A stretch of 64,000 nucleotides of DNA from Mariprofundus sp. KV (GTDB taxonomy: Bacteria > Pseudomonadota > Zetaproteobacteria > Mariprofundales > Mariprofundaceae): the NCBI RefSeq assembly GCF_013387475.1, contig NZ_VWNB01000009.1, positions 1 to 64,000 of the forward strand, given 5' to 3'. This document shows positions 1-8,154 of the stretch, piece by piece (within the stretch, counting starts at the first letter, position 1; every line of letters starts with the position of its first letter). The position numbers and the translations under genes are program-made. The notes beneath the pieces are model-generated. The model worked only from the letters and a program-made list of their open reading frames with translations, was not told the DNA's origin and made no database searches.

Positions 1-1
1 T

Positions 2-124
2 ACCAGTGTGCTGGAGGGGATGAACAATCGCATCAAAGTCATAAAGCGAATGGCATACGGATACCGTGATAACGAATACTTCTTTCTCAAAATCAAAGCA
101 GCTTTTCCCGGACTTCCGCGATGA
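2..124 (+). mobile_element. ISL3-family transposase, C-terminal end (partial)
   Basis: The window opens inside a reading frame of about 40 codons ending at a TGA at 122-124. Its residues include LEGMNNRIKVIKRMAYGYRD and then FFLKIKAAFPG. This is the characteristic C-terminus of DDE transposases of the ISL3 (IS204/IS1001/IS1165) family, with the terminal catalytic Glu in LEG. The rest of the element lies upstream of the window. The right end cannot be fixed exactly. It falls between the stop codon and about 141, where GAGCC would match the GGCTC terminus common in this family when read on the other strand. Family assignment is from recalled motifs, not from a search. Confidence 0.75.
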
Positions 125-127
125 ACC

Positions 128-706
128 AAAATTTTTGAGCCACTATTCACAACCAAGGCCAGGGGCGAGGGAACAGGTCTTGGTCTTTCCACGGTGAAAG
201 GGATTGTTCAGTCATTCGGCGGTTGCATTGAACTGGTGAGTGGTGGCCCCGATAAGGGCGCATGCTTTAGCTTGTTGTTGCCTTTGATTGAGGGACGGAC
301 GGCTCTGATCAAATCCAACGTTATGCAGCCGGTTGAAGGAGATGGAGCGTGGATTCTTCTCGTGGATGACAGAGAGGATGTTCTTGAAACATATACACTA
401 ATACTTGAATCTCTTAATTATCAGGTGATCGCTGCTGCTGGAGGAGAAAAGGCCATTGAGCTCTTTACCCTACACAGGGAGAGGATTGCGCTTCTTGTTA
501 CAGACGTGGTTATGCCAAAAATGAGCGGTCCGGCTTTGGCAGGAGAGCTTCGAAGGATGAAGCCTGAACTTCCAGTTATATTTGTCTCGGCGAATAGTTT
601 TGCTGATGATCAATCCCTTGTTGTGGAGAATAGTAGCTTCATCAGGAAACCGTTTTCTATTGAGGATATCAGTTATCAAATAGCGACCATTTTAAATGTG
701 GCGTGA
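128..706 (+). pseudogene. Hybrid sensor histidine kinase, 3' remnant (HATPase end plus receiver domain)
   Basis: From about 131 the frame reads IFEPLFTTKARGEGTGLGLS. This joins the F-box and G2 box of a histidine-kinase ATPase domain and is followed by the STVKGIVQSFGG helix. A CheY-like receiver starts near nucleotide 345, with acidic residues in LLVDDRED, the phosphoacceptor Asp in LLVTDVVMPKMSG, a Thr/Ser-type switch position and Lys in FIRKPFS. The upstream dimerisation, sensor and N-box parts are absent because an ISL3-type element abuts the fragment. A GTG at 194 could start a 170-residue protein, but it would begin inside the G2 box, so this is best read as an inactivated gene. The receiver half could still fold if translated. 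Confidence 0.8.
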
Positions 707-790
707 GTGATTATTTCTGGATGAACCTCAGTATTATCTAACTTCCTTGATTTCGATTAAGGCGGTGGCATTATTCGCCTCCGTTTTGCA

Positions 791-822
791 GAGGGGTAAG
801 GCTCGGTCTTACTCCTTTTTTG
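791..822 (+). terminator. Rho-independent terminator
   Basis: The stem AGGGGTAAG pairs with CTTACTCCT (one G-U pair) around a 7-nt loop and is followed by six T. It lies after the kinase remnant and directly before tRNA-Leu, so it insulates the tRNA. Confidence 0.75.
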
Positions 823-834
823 TTAAAACGCTGT

Positions 835-918
835 GCGAGGATGGCGGAATTGGTAGACGCGCTGGTTTTAGGTACCAGTACCTTTGGTGTGGGGGTTCGA
901 GTCCCCCTCCTCGTACCA
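835..918 (+). tRNA. tRNA-Leu (UAG anticodon)
   Basis: An 84-nt type II tRNA with CCA encoded. The acceptor GCGAGGA pairs with TCCTCGT (one G-U). The anticodon arm is CTGGT-TTTAGGT-ACCAG with TAG in the loop, and the T arm contains GGTTCGAGTCC. The anticodon reads CUA-type leucine codons. It follows a terminator and precedes a run of stem-loops. Confidence 0.95.
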
Positions 919-933
919 TGTTTTAGGAAAGAT

Positions 934-1049
934 CTGAAAAACTACTTCCATGTGGTTTTTCAGTAAGCCAAGGTAAAAGTGTCGTTTTACCTTGGCTTAC
1001 AAAATCAATCACCTATGTGCTTGATTTTGGCAGGCCATCCGTGGCCTGC
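934..1049 (+). repeat. Four contiguous stem-loops downstream of tRNA-Leu
   Basis: Four hairpins follow each other almost without spacing. (1) 934-963: 12 bp stem CTGAAAAACTAC with one G-U. (2) 963-1000: perfect 16 bp stem GTAAGCCAAGGTAAAA with a 6-nt loop. (3) 1000-1029: CAAAATCAA/TTGATTTTG with an inner CAC/GTG. (4) 1030-1049: GCAGGCCA/TGGCCTGC. No long T-tract follows any of them, so they are not ordinary terminators. They could form a structured tRNA trailer, a small RNA or a palindromic repeat unit. No coding frame of note is seen here. Confidence 0.7.
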
Positions 1050-1160
1050 ATGGATGCTCTGAATCATTAAGGGTGTCCTATTATATAGTAGAAGGTGATC
1101 CTGCCCTCTGCTTGTTCAGTGATCAGTAGCAGGTGAGACCCTGCATATTTGGAGATGGCA

Positions 1161-2486
1161 ATGATTCAGACAGAAGTGAAATCCCTCGGTAATAATGAGC
1201 ATGAAGTGCACGTGGTAGTGGCGCAGAGCGAATATGATCGCATCTATGCTGAGCAGACCAAAAAGGTGATGCAGAAAGCGAAACTTCCGGGATTTCGTCC
1301 GGGCAAAACCCCCAATGGCGTGATTAACAAGCAGTTCGGCCCCCAGATTCGTGAGGATACCATCTCTGAATTGATTCAGGCGCACTTTATCGCTGCCATT
1401 GAGTCATCCGGTCTGACCCCCGCTGTGCAGCCACAGCTGCAGATTGTACCTGCACCGGCTGAGGGTGGGTTCGCATTCACCATGAAGGTCACCACATGGC
1501 CTGATGTCTCCCTGAATGCCCTGGATAAGCTGAAATTTGAGACAACCACCGTTGAAGTGCATGACGCTGATATTGATCAGGTGATTGAGCGTCTGCAGAA
1601 GTCGCAGGTGAAGTTTGAGGCAGAGGCAGAGCGTCCTGCACAGACAGGTGATCAGCTGCATATCGATTTCGTAGGCTCCATTGATGGTGAAGAGTTTGCA
1701 GGTGGTAAGGGTGAGGATGTGCCGCTGGTACTCGGCGAGGGTCGTTTTATCCCCGGTTTTGAAGAGCAGCTGACTGGCAAAAAAGCCGGTGATGATGTGA
1801 TGATTGAAGTCACTTTCCCGGCCGACTATCAGGCTGCCCATCTGGCAGGCAAAGCCGCAAGCTTTGCTACTACTGTTAAATCTGTAGGTAAACCGCTCAC
1901 CGCTGACAATGAAGATGAGCTGGCCAAGATGCTCGGTTTTGATGATGCGGCCGCGCTGCGTGAAGATGCCCTCAACCGTCTGACTGAAGAGGCGAAAGAG
2001 GCCTCTTATCAGACGACCCGTGAAGCGGCACTTGATGCGCTGCTTGAAGCCAATGCCATTGAGCTGCCTGAGGCGCTGATTGAGCAGGATGTGAAAGAGA
2101 CTGCAGTGCGCGTGGGTCAGAACATGAAGCAGCAGGGGCTGGAAGTTACCCCTGAAATGTTTAAAGACGAAGCCTTCAATGCTGAGATTCGCACGCGCTC
2201 CGAGCGTGGCCTGAAGCTCTCCGTGCTACTGCAGGAGGTGCGTGACGCAGGTGCTTTGACGCTTGATGATGAGGCAGTTGAAGAAGAAATTGATCGCCAG
2301 TCCAGCCAGTATCCTGAGGCCCAGCGTGGCCAGTTTAAAGCGTGGATCAAGTCACAGAAGGATCAGATGGCTTCTCTGCGTGATGCGCTGCTGGAGCGTC
2401 GTTGTGTCGATTATATTGTTGCCCAGGCCAAGACAAAAGCTGTGACCAAGCCACTTTCTGTCTGGCAGGCAGAACTGGAACAGTAA
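1161..2486 (+). CDS. tig: Trigger factor (ribosome-bound chaperone / peptidyl-prolyl isomerase)
   Basis: Trigger factor binds ribosomal protein L23 at the exit tunnel, shields nascent chains and isomerises proline bonds. The product of 441 residues is close to the usual 430-450. The ribosome-binding signature GFRPGKTP is at residues 44-51. The FKBP-type PPIase region is around 150-240 (GDQLHIDFVG, GEGRFIPGFEEQL), followed by the helical chaperone C-domain. The ATG at 1161 is preferred because GGAG lies 6 nt upstream at 1151-1154. An in-frame ATG at 1155 and a TTG at 1149 overlap that site. The downstream order clpP-clpX-lon is the classical quality-control cluster. Confidence 0.96.
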   Translation: MIQTEVKSLGNNEHEVHVVVAQSEYDRIYAEQTKKVMQKAKLPGFRPGKTPNGVINKQFGPQIREDTISELIQAHFIAAIESSGLTPAVQPQLQIVPAPAEGGFAFTMKVTTWPDVSLNALDKLKFETTTVEVHDADIDQVIERLQKSQVKFEAEAERPAQTGDQLHIDFVGSIDGEEFAGGKGEDVPLVLGEGRFIPGFEEQLTGKKAGDDVMIEVTFPADYQAAHLAGKAASFATTVKSVGKPLTADNEDELAKMLGFDDAAALREDALNRLTEEAKEASYQTTREAALDALLEANAIELPEALIEQDVKETAVRVGQNMKQQGLEVTPEMFKDEAFNAEIRTRSERGLKLSVLLQEVRDAGALTLDDEAVEEEIDRQSSQYPEAQRGQFKAWIKSQKDQMASLRDALLERRCVDYIVAQAKTKAVTKPLSVWQAELEQ

Positions 2487-2492
2487 CAGTCC

Positions 2493-2532
2493 AGGCACCC
2501 TGTCTCTGAAAAGGGCCAGGGTGTTCTTTTTT
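2493..2532 (+). terminator. Terminator after tig
   Basis: GGCACCCTG pairs with CAGGGTGTT (with G-U pairs) across a 14-nt loop, and CTTTTTT follows. It separates tig from clpP, so clpP is likely to have its own promoter in the 110 bp that follow. Confidence 0.65.
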
Positions 2533-2645
2533 ATCATAGTGGACGGCTTTGCGAGCCTTTGGCAAGCTGCGTGCTATGACTTTTGCCAGCCTATGCCTTA
2601 TGCTGGGCCGCAAAATTGTTGATCGATTGTGATAAAGGAGAGTTT

Positions 2646-3266
2646 ATGAATCTGGTTCCGGTAGTTGTGGAGCAAACTGCACGGGGAGAGCGTTCCTACG
2701 ATATCTACTCCCGTCTGTTGAAAGAGCGGATCATTTTCCTTAATGGTCCGGTTGACGATCACATGTCCAATCTGATTATCGCGCAGCTTCTGTTTCTGGA
2801 GTCTGAAGGGCCGGATAAGGATATCTTTATCTATATCAACAGCCCCGGCGGACTGGTGACTGCCGGTCTGGCTATCTACGATACCATGAACTATATCCGC
2901 TGTGATGTATCAACGCTCTGTGTTGGTCAGGCAGCGAGCATGGGAGCGCATCTGCTCTCAGCCGGCACCAAGGGCAAACGTTACGCACTGCCCAATGCCC
3001 GTATTATGATCCATCAGCCACTGGGTGGTTTTCAGGGTCAGGCGACCGATATCGAAATTCATGCGCGTGAAATTCTTAAGCTGAAAGATCGCCTGAATGA
3101 GATGATGGCTGAACATACCGGCCAGCCGCTGGAGAAGATTACAGATGATGTGGAGAGGGATTACTTCCTCACTGCACAGGAAGCGGAAACATACGGTTTG
3201 ATTGATAAGGTGCTGACTTCACGCGGTGAAGTGGCTACTGGAGGTTCTGATGGCGTCACAGAGTAA
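2646..3266 (+). CDS. clpP: ATP-dependent Clp protease proteolytic subunit
   Basis: ClpP forms the tetradecameric serine-protease barrel that degrades substrates unfolded by ClpX or ClpA. The product has 206 residues. The catalytic triad is visible as Ser98 in GQAASMGA, His123 in MIHQPLGG and Asp172 in ERDYFL. The ATG at 2646 follows AAAGGAGAG at optimal distance. The frame stays open further upstream to 2583, but that extension lacks a ribosome-binding site and homologous sequence. The short N-terminal stretch before the mature region resembles the autocleaved propeptide. The gene overlaps clpX by 17 nt, which suggests translational coupling. Confidence 0.97.
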   Translation: MNLVPVVVEQTARGERSYDIYSRLLKERIIFLNGPVDDHMSNLIIAQLLFLESEGPDKDIFIYINSPGGLVTAGLAIYDTMNYIRCDVSTLCVGQAASMGAHLLSAGTKGKRYALPNARIMIHQPLGGFQGQATDIEIHAREILKLKDRLNEMMAEHTGQPLEKITDDVERDYFLTAQEAETYGLIDKVLTSRGEVATGGSDGVTE

Positions 3267-4521
3267 CGGGGGAGATAACACGCTCTACTGCTCGTTCTGT
3301 GGTAAATCACAGCACGATGTAAAGAAGCTGATTGCCGGCCCAACTGTTTTCATCTGTGATGAGTGCATCGAGCTGTGTAACGAAATTATCGTTGAAGAGC
3401 TCTCCGGTGAGCCGAAAGAGGGTAAAGAAGAGGGCGGCCTGCCCAGGCCGCATGAGATTAAAGCCTTTCTGGATGAGTATGTCATTGGACAGGAGTCATC
3501 CAAGCGCCTGCTCTCGGTAGCGGTCTATAACCACTATAAACGCATTGCGCACAATGAGAACTCTGATGTTGAGATCTCCAAATCCAATGTGCTGCTGCTG
3601 GGGCCGACCGGTTGCGGTAAAACACTGCTGGCTCAGACGCTGGCGCGTGTGTTTGATGTGCCGTTTGTGATGGCGGATGCCACAACGCTGACTGAAGCCG
3701 GTTATGTGGGCGAAGATGTCGAGAATATCATTCTCAAGTTGCTGCAGGCAGCCGATTACGATGTTGAAAAGGCGCAGCGTGGTATTATCTATATTGATGA
3801 GGTGGATAAGCTTTCCCGTAAGGCTGAAGGACCATCGATTACGCGCGATGTCTCCGGCGAGGGTGTACAGCAGGCACTGCTCAAGCTGATTGAAGGCACG
3901 GTTGCTGCCGTACCTCCGCAGGGTGGCCGCAAACATCCTCAGCAGGAGTTTATGCAGGTTGATACAACCAATATTCTGTTTATTCTCGGTGGTGCATTTG
4001 CCGGCCTGGAGAAGCTGATAGAGGTGAAGGGTAAACCCCGCTCCATCGGTTTTGGTGCCGATGTGGTGGCTGATAGCGAGAAAGATATCGGTGTGATCTT
4101 GAGCCAGGTGGAACCGGAAGATCTGATCAAGTTCGGCCTGATTCCTGAACTGGTGGGGCGTCTGCCTGCTGTGGCAACGCTGAGTCAGCTCGATAAGGAT
4201 GCACTGCTGCGCATTCTGACCGAGCCGAAAAATGCACTGGTAAAGCAGTATGCTGCACTGATGAAGTATGATGATGTTGACCTCTCCTTTACCGATGACG
4301 CGCTTGAGGCGATTGCCGAAAAGGCGATTCTGCGTAAAACAGGCGCACGTGGCCTGCGCGCTATCATGGAGTCGGTGATGCTGGATGTGATGTATGATAT
4401 TCCAAGCATGACCAATGTTGAGAAGTGTGTGGTTAATCGCGAAGCTGTTGAAAACAAAAGTAAACCGGTTCTGATGCTCAAAGGAGATCAGGATGATCAG
4501 GTGGCAGAGGCTGCTTCCTGA
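3250..4521 (+). CDS. clpX: ClpX AAA+ unfoldase
   Basis: ClpX is the hexameric ATPase that recognises ssrA-tagged and other substrates and feeds ClpP. The 423 residues match the family. The zinc-binding domain uses Cys14, Cys17, Cys36 and Cys39. Walker A is GPTGCGKT (118-125), Walker B is IIYIDEVDK, the RKH loop is in [10 protein letters not shown], and sensor 2 is in [12 protein letters not shown]. The ClpP-docking loop reads SIGFGAD. The ATG at 3250 has GGAGGT just upstream, inside clpP. An in-frame ATG at 3226 gives only a spurious extension. Confidence 0.97.
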   Translation: MASQSNGGDNTLYCSFCGKSQHDVKKLIAGPTVFICDECIELCNEIIVEELSGEPKEGKEEGGLPRPHEIKAFLDEYVIGQESSKRLLSVAVYNHYKRIAHNENSDVEISKSNVLLLGPTGCGKTLLAQTLARVFDVPFVMADATTLTEAGYVGEDVENIILKLLQAADYDVEKAQRGIIYIDEVDKLSRKAEGPSITRDVSGEGVQQALLKLIEGTVAAVPPQGGRKHPQQEFMQVDTTNILFILGGAFAGLEKLIEVKGKPRSIGFGADVVADSEKDIGVILSQVEPEDLIKFGLIPELVGRLPAVATLSQLDKDALLRILTEPKNALVKQYAALMKYDDVDLSFTDDALEAIAEKAILRKTGARGLRAIMESVMLDVMYDIPSMTNVEKCVVNREAVENKSKPVLMLKGDQDDQVAEAAS

Positions 4522-4552
4522 TCTGTCACTGTAATTGATTATGGTTTTCATT

Positions 4553-4575
4553 CCCTGCGGCTTGCCGCAGGGTTT
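4553..4575 (+). terminator. Stem-loop between clpX and lon
   Basis: A perfect 9 bp stem CCCTGCGGC/GCCGCAGGG with a 2-nt spacer is followed by a broken T-tract (TTTGTGTTT). It is probably an attenuating or partial terminator. lon starts only 26 nt later. Confidence 0.5.
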
Positions 4576-4600
4576 GTGTTTCTGGCTTAAGGAGTAACAG

Positions 4601-7033
4601 GTGGCTGAATTTTCCAAAGAGAAGCAAGTTGAGGTGACGCAGGAGGTAGAAGATATTCTGCCGGTACTGCCGCTCAGAGACATTGTGGTCTTTCCGCACA
4701 TGATCGTGCCGCTTTTTGTCGGACGTGAAAAATCGGTCAAGGCGCTGGAAGATGTGATGGGTAGCGGCAAGAAGATTGTGCTGCTGGCGCAGAAAGATGC
4801 CCAGCATGATGATCCCGGTGCCGATGATCTCTATCAGATCGCAACGATCGGTAATATTCTGCAACTGCTTAAACTGCCTGATGGTACCATCAAGGTGCTG
4901 GTTGAAGGTGGCGAGCGTATCTGCATTGATGAGATGTTTGTTGAGGGTGATTTTCTGCGTGCCCGCTTCTCCCCGATGCAGGAGATGGCTGAAGATGAGC
5001 AGGAGCTTGATGCTGTAGCCCGCTCATTGGTCAATAAATTCGAATCCTATGTGAAGCTGAATAAGAAGTTGCCTCCTGAGGTGATGGTCTCTGTATCTGC
5101 CGTGGATGAGGTGGACAAGCTTGCCGATACCATCGCAGCACACCTGAACCTGAAGCTTGAAGATAAGCAGGAGCTGCTGGAGCTGCGCAGTGTCACCGGT
5201 CGCCTTGAACGCCTGTATGGTCATATGGAAGATGAGATGGAGCTGCTGCAGGTGGATAAACGCATCCGTGGCCGCGTTAAGCGTCAGATGGAGAAGAGCC
5301 AGCGCGAGTATTATCTCTCTGAGCAGATGAAGGCGATTCAGAAAGAGCTCGGTGATGAAGATGGTGAGAGCGATCTGCTCAAGCTGGAAGAGAAGATCGA
5401 GAAGCTGGGCCTGAGCAAGGAGGCCAAGGCCAAGGCTGAGGCTGAGTTTAAACGTCTGAAGATGATGCCTGCGATGAGTGCTGAAGCGACAGTGGTGCGC
5501 AACTATCTCGACTGGCTGATCGATATCCCATGGAAGAAGCGCTCCAGGGTAAGCAAGGATATCAGTGCGGCTGAGAAGGTTCTGGAGAACGACCACTACG
5601 GACTGGAGAAGGTGAAGGAGCGTATCCTTGAGCATCTGGCGGTGCTGCACCTGGTACGTAAAATGAAAGGGCCGATTCTCTGCTTTGTAGGCCCTCCGGG
5701 TGTGGGTAAAACCTCACTGGCGCGCTCTATTGCGCGGGCAACCAAACGTGAATATGTGCGCATGAGTCTGGGCGGTGTGCGTGATGAGGCCGAGATTCGC
5801 GGCCATCGTCGCACCTATATTGGCTCGATGCCCGGTAAAGTGATTCAGTCGATGAAGAAGGCAGGCACGAAAAACCCGCTCTTCCTGCTCGATGAGATCG
5901 ATAAGCTGGGCGCTGATTTCCGGGGTGATCCATCCTCCGCACTGCTTGAGGTGCTGGATCCGGAGCAGAACAGCACCTTTAATGACCACTACCTGGAGGT
6001 TGATTACGACCTCTCCGACGTGATGTTTATTACCACGGCCAACAGTTACAATATTCCCGGGCCTCTGCTTGATCGTATGGAGATCATCTCTATCTCCGGG
6101 TATACCGAACATGAGAAGCTGGAGATCGGCCGTCGTTATCTGCTGGAGAAGCAGCTTAAGAATCATGGTCTGGATGAGAGTCAGCTGGTGATCGAAGATG
6201 ATGTGCTGACAGAGATTATCCGTTACTACACGCGTGAAGCCGGCGTGCGCGGCCTCTCCCGTGAACTGGCCAAGCTCTGTCGCAAAGTAGCGCGCAAGCT
6301 GGTTCAGTCAGCAGGAAAAGAGCCTATTCGTGTTGCGGCAAGTGATGTTGAGGAGTTCCTTGGTGTTCGTAAATACCGTTTCGGTCTGGCTGAAGAGCTG
6401 GATCAGGTGGGTGTGGTGACCGGACTTGCCTGGACTGAAGTTGGCGGCGAACTGTTGCAGATTGAAACCGCACTGATGCCGGGTAAGGGTAAGCTTACAG
6501 TGACAGGGCAGCTTGGCGATGTGATGCAGGAGTCGATTCAGGCAGCGCTGACCTACGTGCGCTCACGCGCCTCTGAACTCGGGTTGAAGCCTGATTTTCA
6601 TCAGAAAGTGGACATCCATGTGCATGTGCCTGAAGGCGCTATTCCTAAGGATGGTCCTTCAGCAGGTCTGGCCATGGCAACCTCCATTGTTTCAGCGCTG
6701 ACGGGCATTCCTGTTAAACGCAATGTCTGCATGACAGGGGAGATTACACTGCGTGGCAAGGCGCTGCCGATTGGTGGCCTGAAAGAGAAGCTGCTGGCTG
6801 CCCATCGCGGTGGTTTGACCGAAGCGATTATCCCTGAAGAGAATGAAAAAGACCTGAAAGATATTCATAAGGATATTTTGCAGGGATTGAGCATTCATAT
6901 AGTGCCAAACATGGATAAAGTGCTAGAACACGCCTTGACTCGCTTGCCTGCAGGTATGAGTATGTCCGGGAATTTTGTGCCGGGGAGCGTTGGCGATATC
7001 TATCTGGATGACAGCTCAACGGTGGCGCATTGA
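4601..7033 (+). CDS. lon: Lon protease (ATP-dependent, S16 family)
   Basis: Lon degrades damaged and regulatory proteins as a hexameric AAA+ protease. The order is an N-terminal substrate-binding domain ([19 protein letters not shown]), a coiled-coil linker, Walker A GPPGVGKT near residue 364, Walker [10 protein letters not shown], and the protease domain with catalytic Ser687 in PKDGPSAG and Lys730 in [11 protein letters not shown]. At 810 residues it is slightly longer than the E. coli enzyme, with extra charged C-terminal residues. The start is a GTG at 4601 preceded by TAAGGAG. Confidence 0.97.
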   Translation: MAEFSKEKQVEVTQEVEDILPVLPLRDIVVFPHMIVPLFVGREKSVKALEDVMGSGKKIVLLAQKDAQHDDPGADDLYQIATIGNILQLLKLPDGTIKVLVEGGERICIDEMFVEGDFLRARFSPMQEMAEDEQELDAVARSLVNKFESYVKLNKKLPPEVMVSVSAVDEVDKLADTIAAHLNLKLEDKQELLELRSVTGRLERLYGHMEDEMELLQVDKRIRGRVKRQMEKSQREYYLSEQMKAIQKELGDEDGESDLLKLEEKIEKLGLSKEAKAKAEAEFKRLKMMPAMSAEATVVRNYLDWLIDIPWKKRSRVSKDISAAEKVLENDHYGLEKVKERILEHLAVLHLVRKMKGPILCFVGPPGVGKTSLARSIARATKREYVRMSLGGVRDEAEIRGHRRTYIGSMPGKVIQSMKKAGTKNPLFLLDEIDKLGADFRGDPSSALLEVLDPEQNSTFNDHYLEVDYDLSDVMFITTANSYNIPGPLLDRMEIISISGYTEHEKLEIGRRYLLEKQLKNHGLDESQLVIEDDVLTEIIRYYTREAGVRGLSRELAKLCRKVARKLVQSAGKEPIRVAASDVEEFLGVRKYRFGLAEELDQVGVVTGLAWTEVGGELLQIETALMPGKGKLTVTGQLGDVMQESIQAALTYVRSRASELGLKPDFHQKVDIHVHVPEGAIPKDGPSAGLAMATSIVSALTGIPVKRNVCMTGEITLRGKALPIGGLKEKLLAAHRGGLTEAIIPEENEKDLKDIHKDILQGLSIHIVPNMDKVLEHALTRLPAGMSMSGNFVPGSVGDIYLDDSSTVAH

Positions 7034-7061
7034 AAATAGAGAAATAAATCAAAAATACTGG

Positions 7062-7092
7062 TTGACAGGATATGGGGTCTATTGCTTATAGT
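7062..7092 (+). promoter_or_regulatory. Putative sigma-70 promoter of the HU gene
   Basis: TTGACA at 7062-7067 is followed after 19 nt by TATAGT at 7087-7092. A shifted reading, CTTATA, would give a 17-nt spacer. It lies in the 91 bp between lon and the HU gene, consistent with independent strong expression of HU. No experimental start is available. Confidence 0.55.
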
Positions 7093-7124
7093 TCGCGACC
7101 CATTGAACGCAGCGGGAGGAATGA

Positions 7125-7397
7125 ATGAATAAAGCAGATTTGGTAAACCACGTGGCCGCATCAGCGGACCTTAGCAAGAGTGCAGCCGGTGATGCTGTCG
7201 AAGCAGTTCTGAGCGGCATTTCAGGCGCTCTGGCTGGCGGCGATTCAGTAAGCATCGTTGGTTTTGGTACTTTCTCAGTAGCGGAGCGCGCAGCACGTAC
7301 AGCACGCAACCCACGTACTGGCGAAACTATCGAAGTAGGTCCTTCTAAGGCTCCTAAGTTTAAAGCCGGTAAAGCTCTTAAAGACGCAGTTAAGTAA
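7125..7397 (+). CDS. hupB: DNA-binding protein HU
   Basis: HU is a small dimeric nucleoid protein that bends and compacts DNA. The 90 residues show the N-terminal helix pair ([19 protein letters not shown]), the glycine-rich GFGTFSV turn, and the DNA-clasping beta arm [14 protein letters not shown] with the conserved intercalating Pro in NPRTG. The ATG follows GGAGGAATGA. Position after lon is the conserved proteobacterial arrangement. Its own promoter and terminator make it a single-gene unit. Confidence 0.95.
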   Translation: MNKADLVNHVAASADLSKSAAGDAVEAVLSGISGALAGGDSVSIVGFGTFSVAERAARTARNPRTGETIEVGPSKAPKFKAGKALKDAVK

Positions 7398-7423
7398 TAT
7401 CTGAGAGCAGCACATTTTGAGAG

Positions 7424-7450
7424 GCAAGGGCTTTAAGCCCTTGCTTTTTT
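7424..7450 (+). terminator. Terminator of the HU gene
   Basis: A perfect 9 bp stem GCAAGGGCT/AGCCCTTGC with a TTA loop and six T. tRNA-Val starts at once after it. Confidence 0.9.
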
Positions 7451-7451
7451 C

Positions 7452-7527
7452 GGGCGCTTAGCTCAGCTGGGAGAGCAACGGCCTTACAAGCCGTAGGTCG
7501 CAGGTTCGAACCCTGCAGCGCCCACCA
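7452..7527 (+). tRNA. tRNA-Val (UAC anticodon), copy 1
   Basis: 76 nt with encoded CCA. The acceptor is GGGCGCT/AGCGCCC, the anticodon arm is ACGGC-CTTACAA-GCCGT with TAC, and the T arm contains GGTTCGAACCC. The sequence is identical to the copy at 7769-7844. Confidence 0.97.
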
Positions 7528-7534
7528 TATATTA

Positions 7535-7566
7535 GGCTCTGTGCATCTGATGCAGAGCCTTTTTTC
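7535..7566 (+). terminator. Terminator-like stem-loop after tRNA-Val
   Basis: The GGCTCT...AGAGCC stem is extended by TGCAT/ATGCA with a small bulge, then a run of T. It lies between tRNA-Val and the first tRNA-Asp, so the two tRNAs may be separate transcripts. Confidence 0.8.
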
Positions 7567-7627
7567 TGGTCAACTTATTATTAGTTGATTTTAGGGGAGT
7601 AAGTTATTACTTTGCGCCCCGACCGCT

Positions 7628-7704
7628 GGAGCGGTAGTTCAGTTGGTTAGAATGCCGGCCTGTCACGCCGGAGGTCGCGGGTTCGAGTCCCGTCCGCTCC
7701 GCCA
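7628..7704 (+). tRNA. tRNA-Asp (GUC anticodon), copy 1
   Basis: 77 nt with CCA. The acceptor GGAGCGG pairs with CCGCTCC, the anticodon loop is CTGTCAC inside a CCGGC/GCCGG stem, and the T arm contains GGTTCGAGTCC. It is identical to the copy at 7871-7947. Confidence 0.97.
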
Positions 7705-7710
7705 CATAGT

Positions 7711-7738
7711 GAGCCCCTGTTCGCGGGGGCTCTTTTTT
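7711..7738 (+). terminator. Terminator after tRNA-Asp copy 1
   Basis: GAGCCCC pairs with GGGGCTC around a short loop, followed by TTTTTT. Confidence 0.85.
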
Positions 7739-7768
7739 AATCCGGCAGAAGTTTTTTCTGCTGAAGAT

Positions 7769-7844
7769 GGGCGCTTAGCTCAGCTGGGAGAGCAACGGCC
7801 TTACAAGCCGTAGGTCGCAGGTTCGAACCCTGCAGCGCCCACCA
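7769..7844 (+). tRNA. tRNA-Val (UAC anticodon), copy 2
   Basis: Identical over all 76 nt to the copy at 7452-7527. Here only 26 bp separate it from the next tRNA-Asp and no terminator lies between them, so this pair probably forms one transcript, unlike the first pair. Confidence 0.97.
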
Positions 7845-7870
7845 TCTTGAAAAGCACTGATTACCACTAC

Positions 7871-7947
7871 GGAGCGGTAGTTCAGTTGGTTAGAATGCCG
7901 GCCTGTCACGCCGGAGGTCGCGGGTTCGAGTCCCGTCCGCTCCGCCA
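7871..7947 (+). tRNA. tRNA-Asp (GUC anticodon), copy 2
   Basis: Identical over 77 nt to the copy at 7628-7704. It closes the four-tRNA cluster and is followed directly by a strong terminator. Confidence 0.97.
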
Positions 7948-7950
7948 CAT

Positions 7951-7992
7951 AAAAAAAGGCCCCCGATGCACTAGCATCGGGGGCCTTTTTTT
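7951..7992. terminator. Bidirectional terminator
   Basis: A perfect 12 bp stem GGCCCCCGATGC/GCATCGGGGGCC with an ACTA loop is flanked by seven A on one side and seven T on the other. It can stop the tRNA transcript on the plus strand and the Mla operon on the minus strand. Confidence 0.92.
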
Positions 7993-8033
7993 ATATTGCT
8001 GCTCGGATGACGATGAGAACCTGATTGGGTCGA

Positions 8034-8100
8034 CGAATTGGCAGGAAAGCCAATTCGAACGTCACTAAGTGACGGCCCGAAGGGTGGAGGGCAGGAACCC
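8034..8100 (+). repeat. Structured repeat, copy 1 (AGGA-loop hairpins)
   Basis: A run of small hairpins: CGAATTGGC/GCCAATTCG with an AGGAAA loop (8034-8057), GTCACT/AGTGAC (8061-8073), CCC-GAA-GGG (8076-8084), and GGG-CAGGAA-CCC (8089-8100). The same order of elements, with different stem sequences but shared CCCGAAGGGTG and AGGA-type loop, occurs in reverse orientation at 36383-36452. It lies just downstream of the minus-strand TPR gene. Confidence 0.55.
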
Positions 8101-8154
8101 GACATTGTCCCGTCCGTTCTATGGCACATTAAGCTTCAGGCTTTTATCTCGGGT

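Noticed and set aside
3496-4770. A 424-codon open frame antisense to clpX and the start of lon
   Set aside because: It mirrors the codon pattern of clpX, has low-complexity His/Gln-rich composition and matches no known domain; it is a shadow of the plus-strand genes.
7847-8068. Small open frame over tRNA-Asp copy 2
   Set aside because: It reads through the tRNA and terminator; such frames (with GGRGFESRPLRH) are frequent false annotations over tRNAs.
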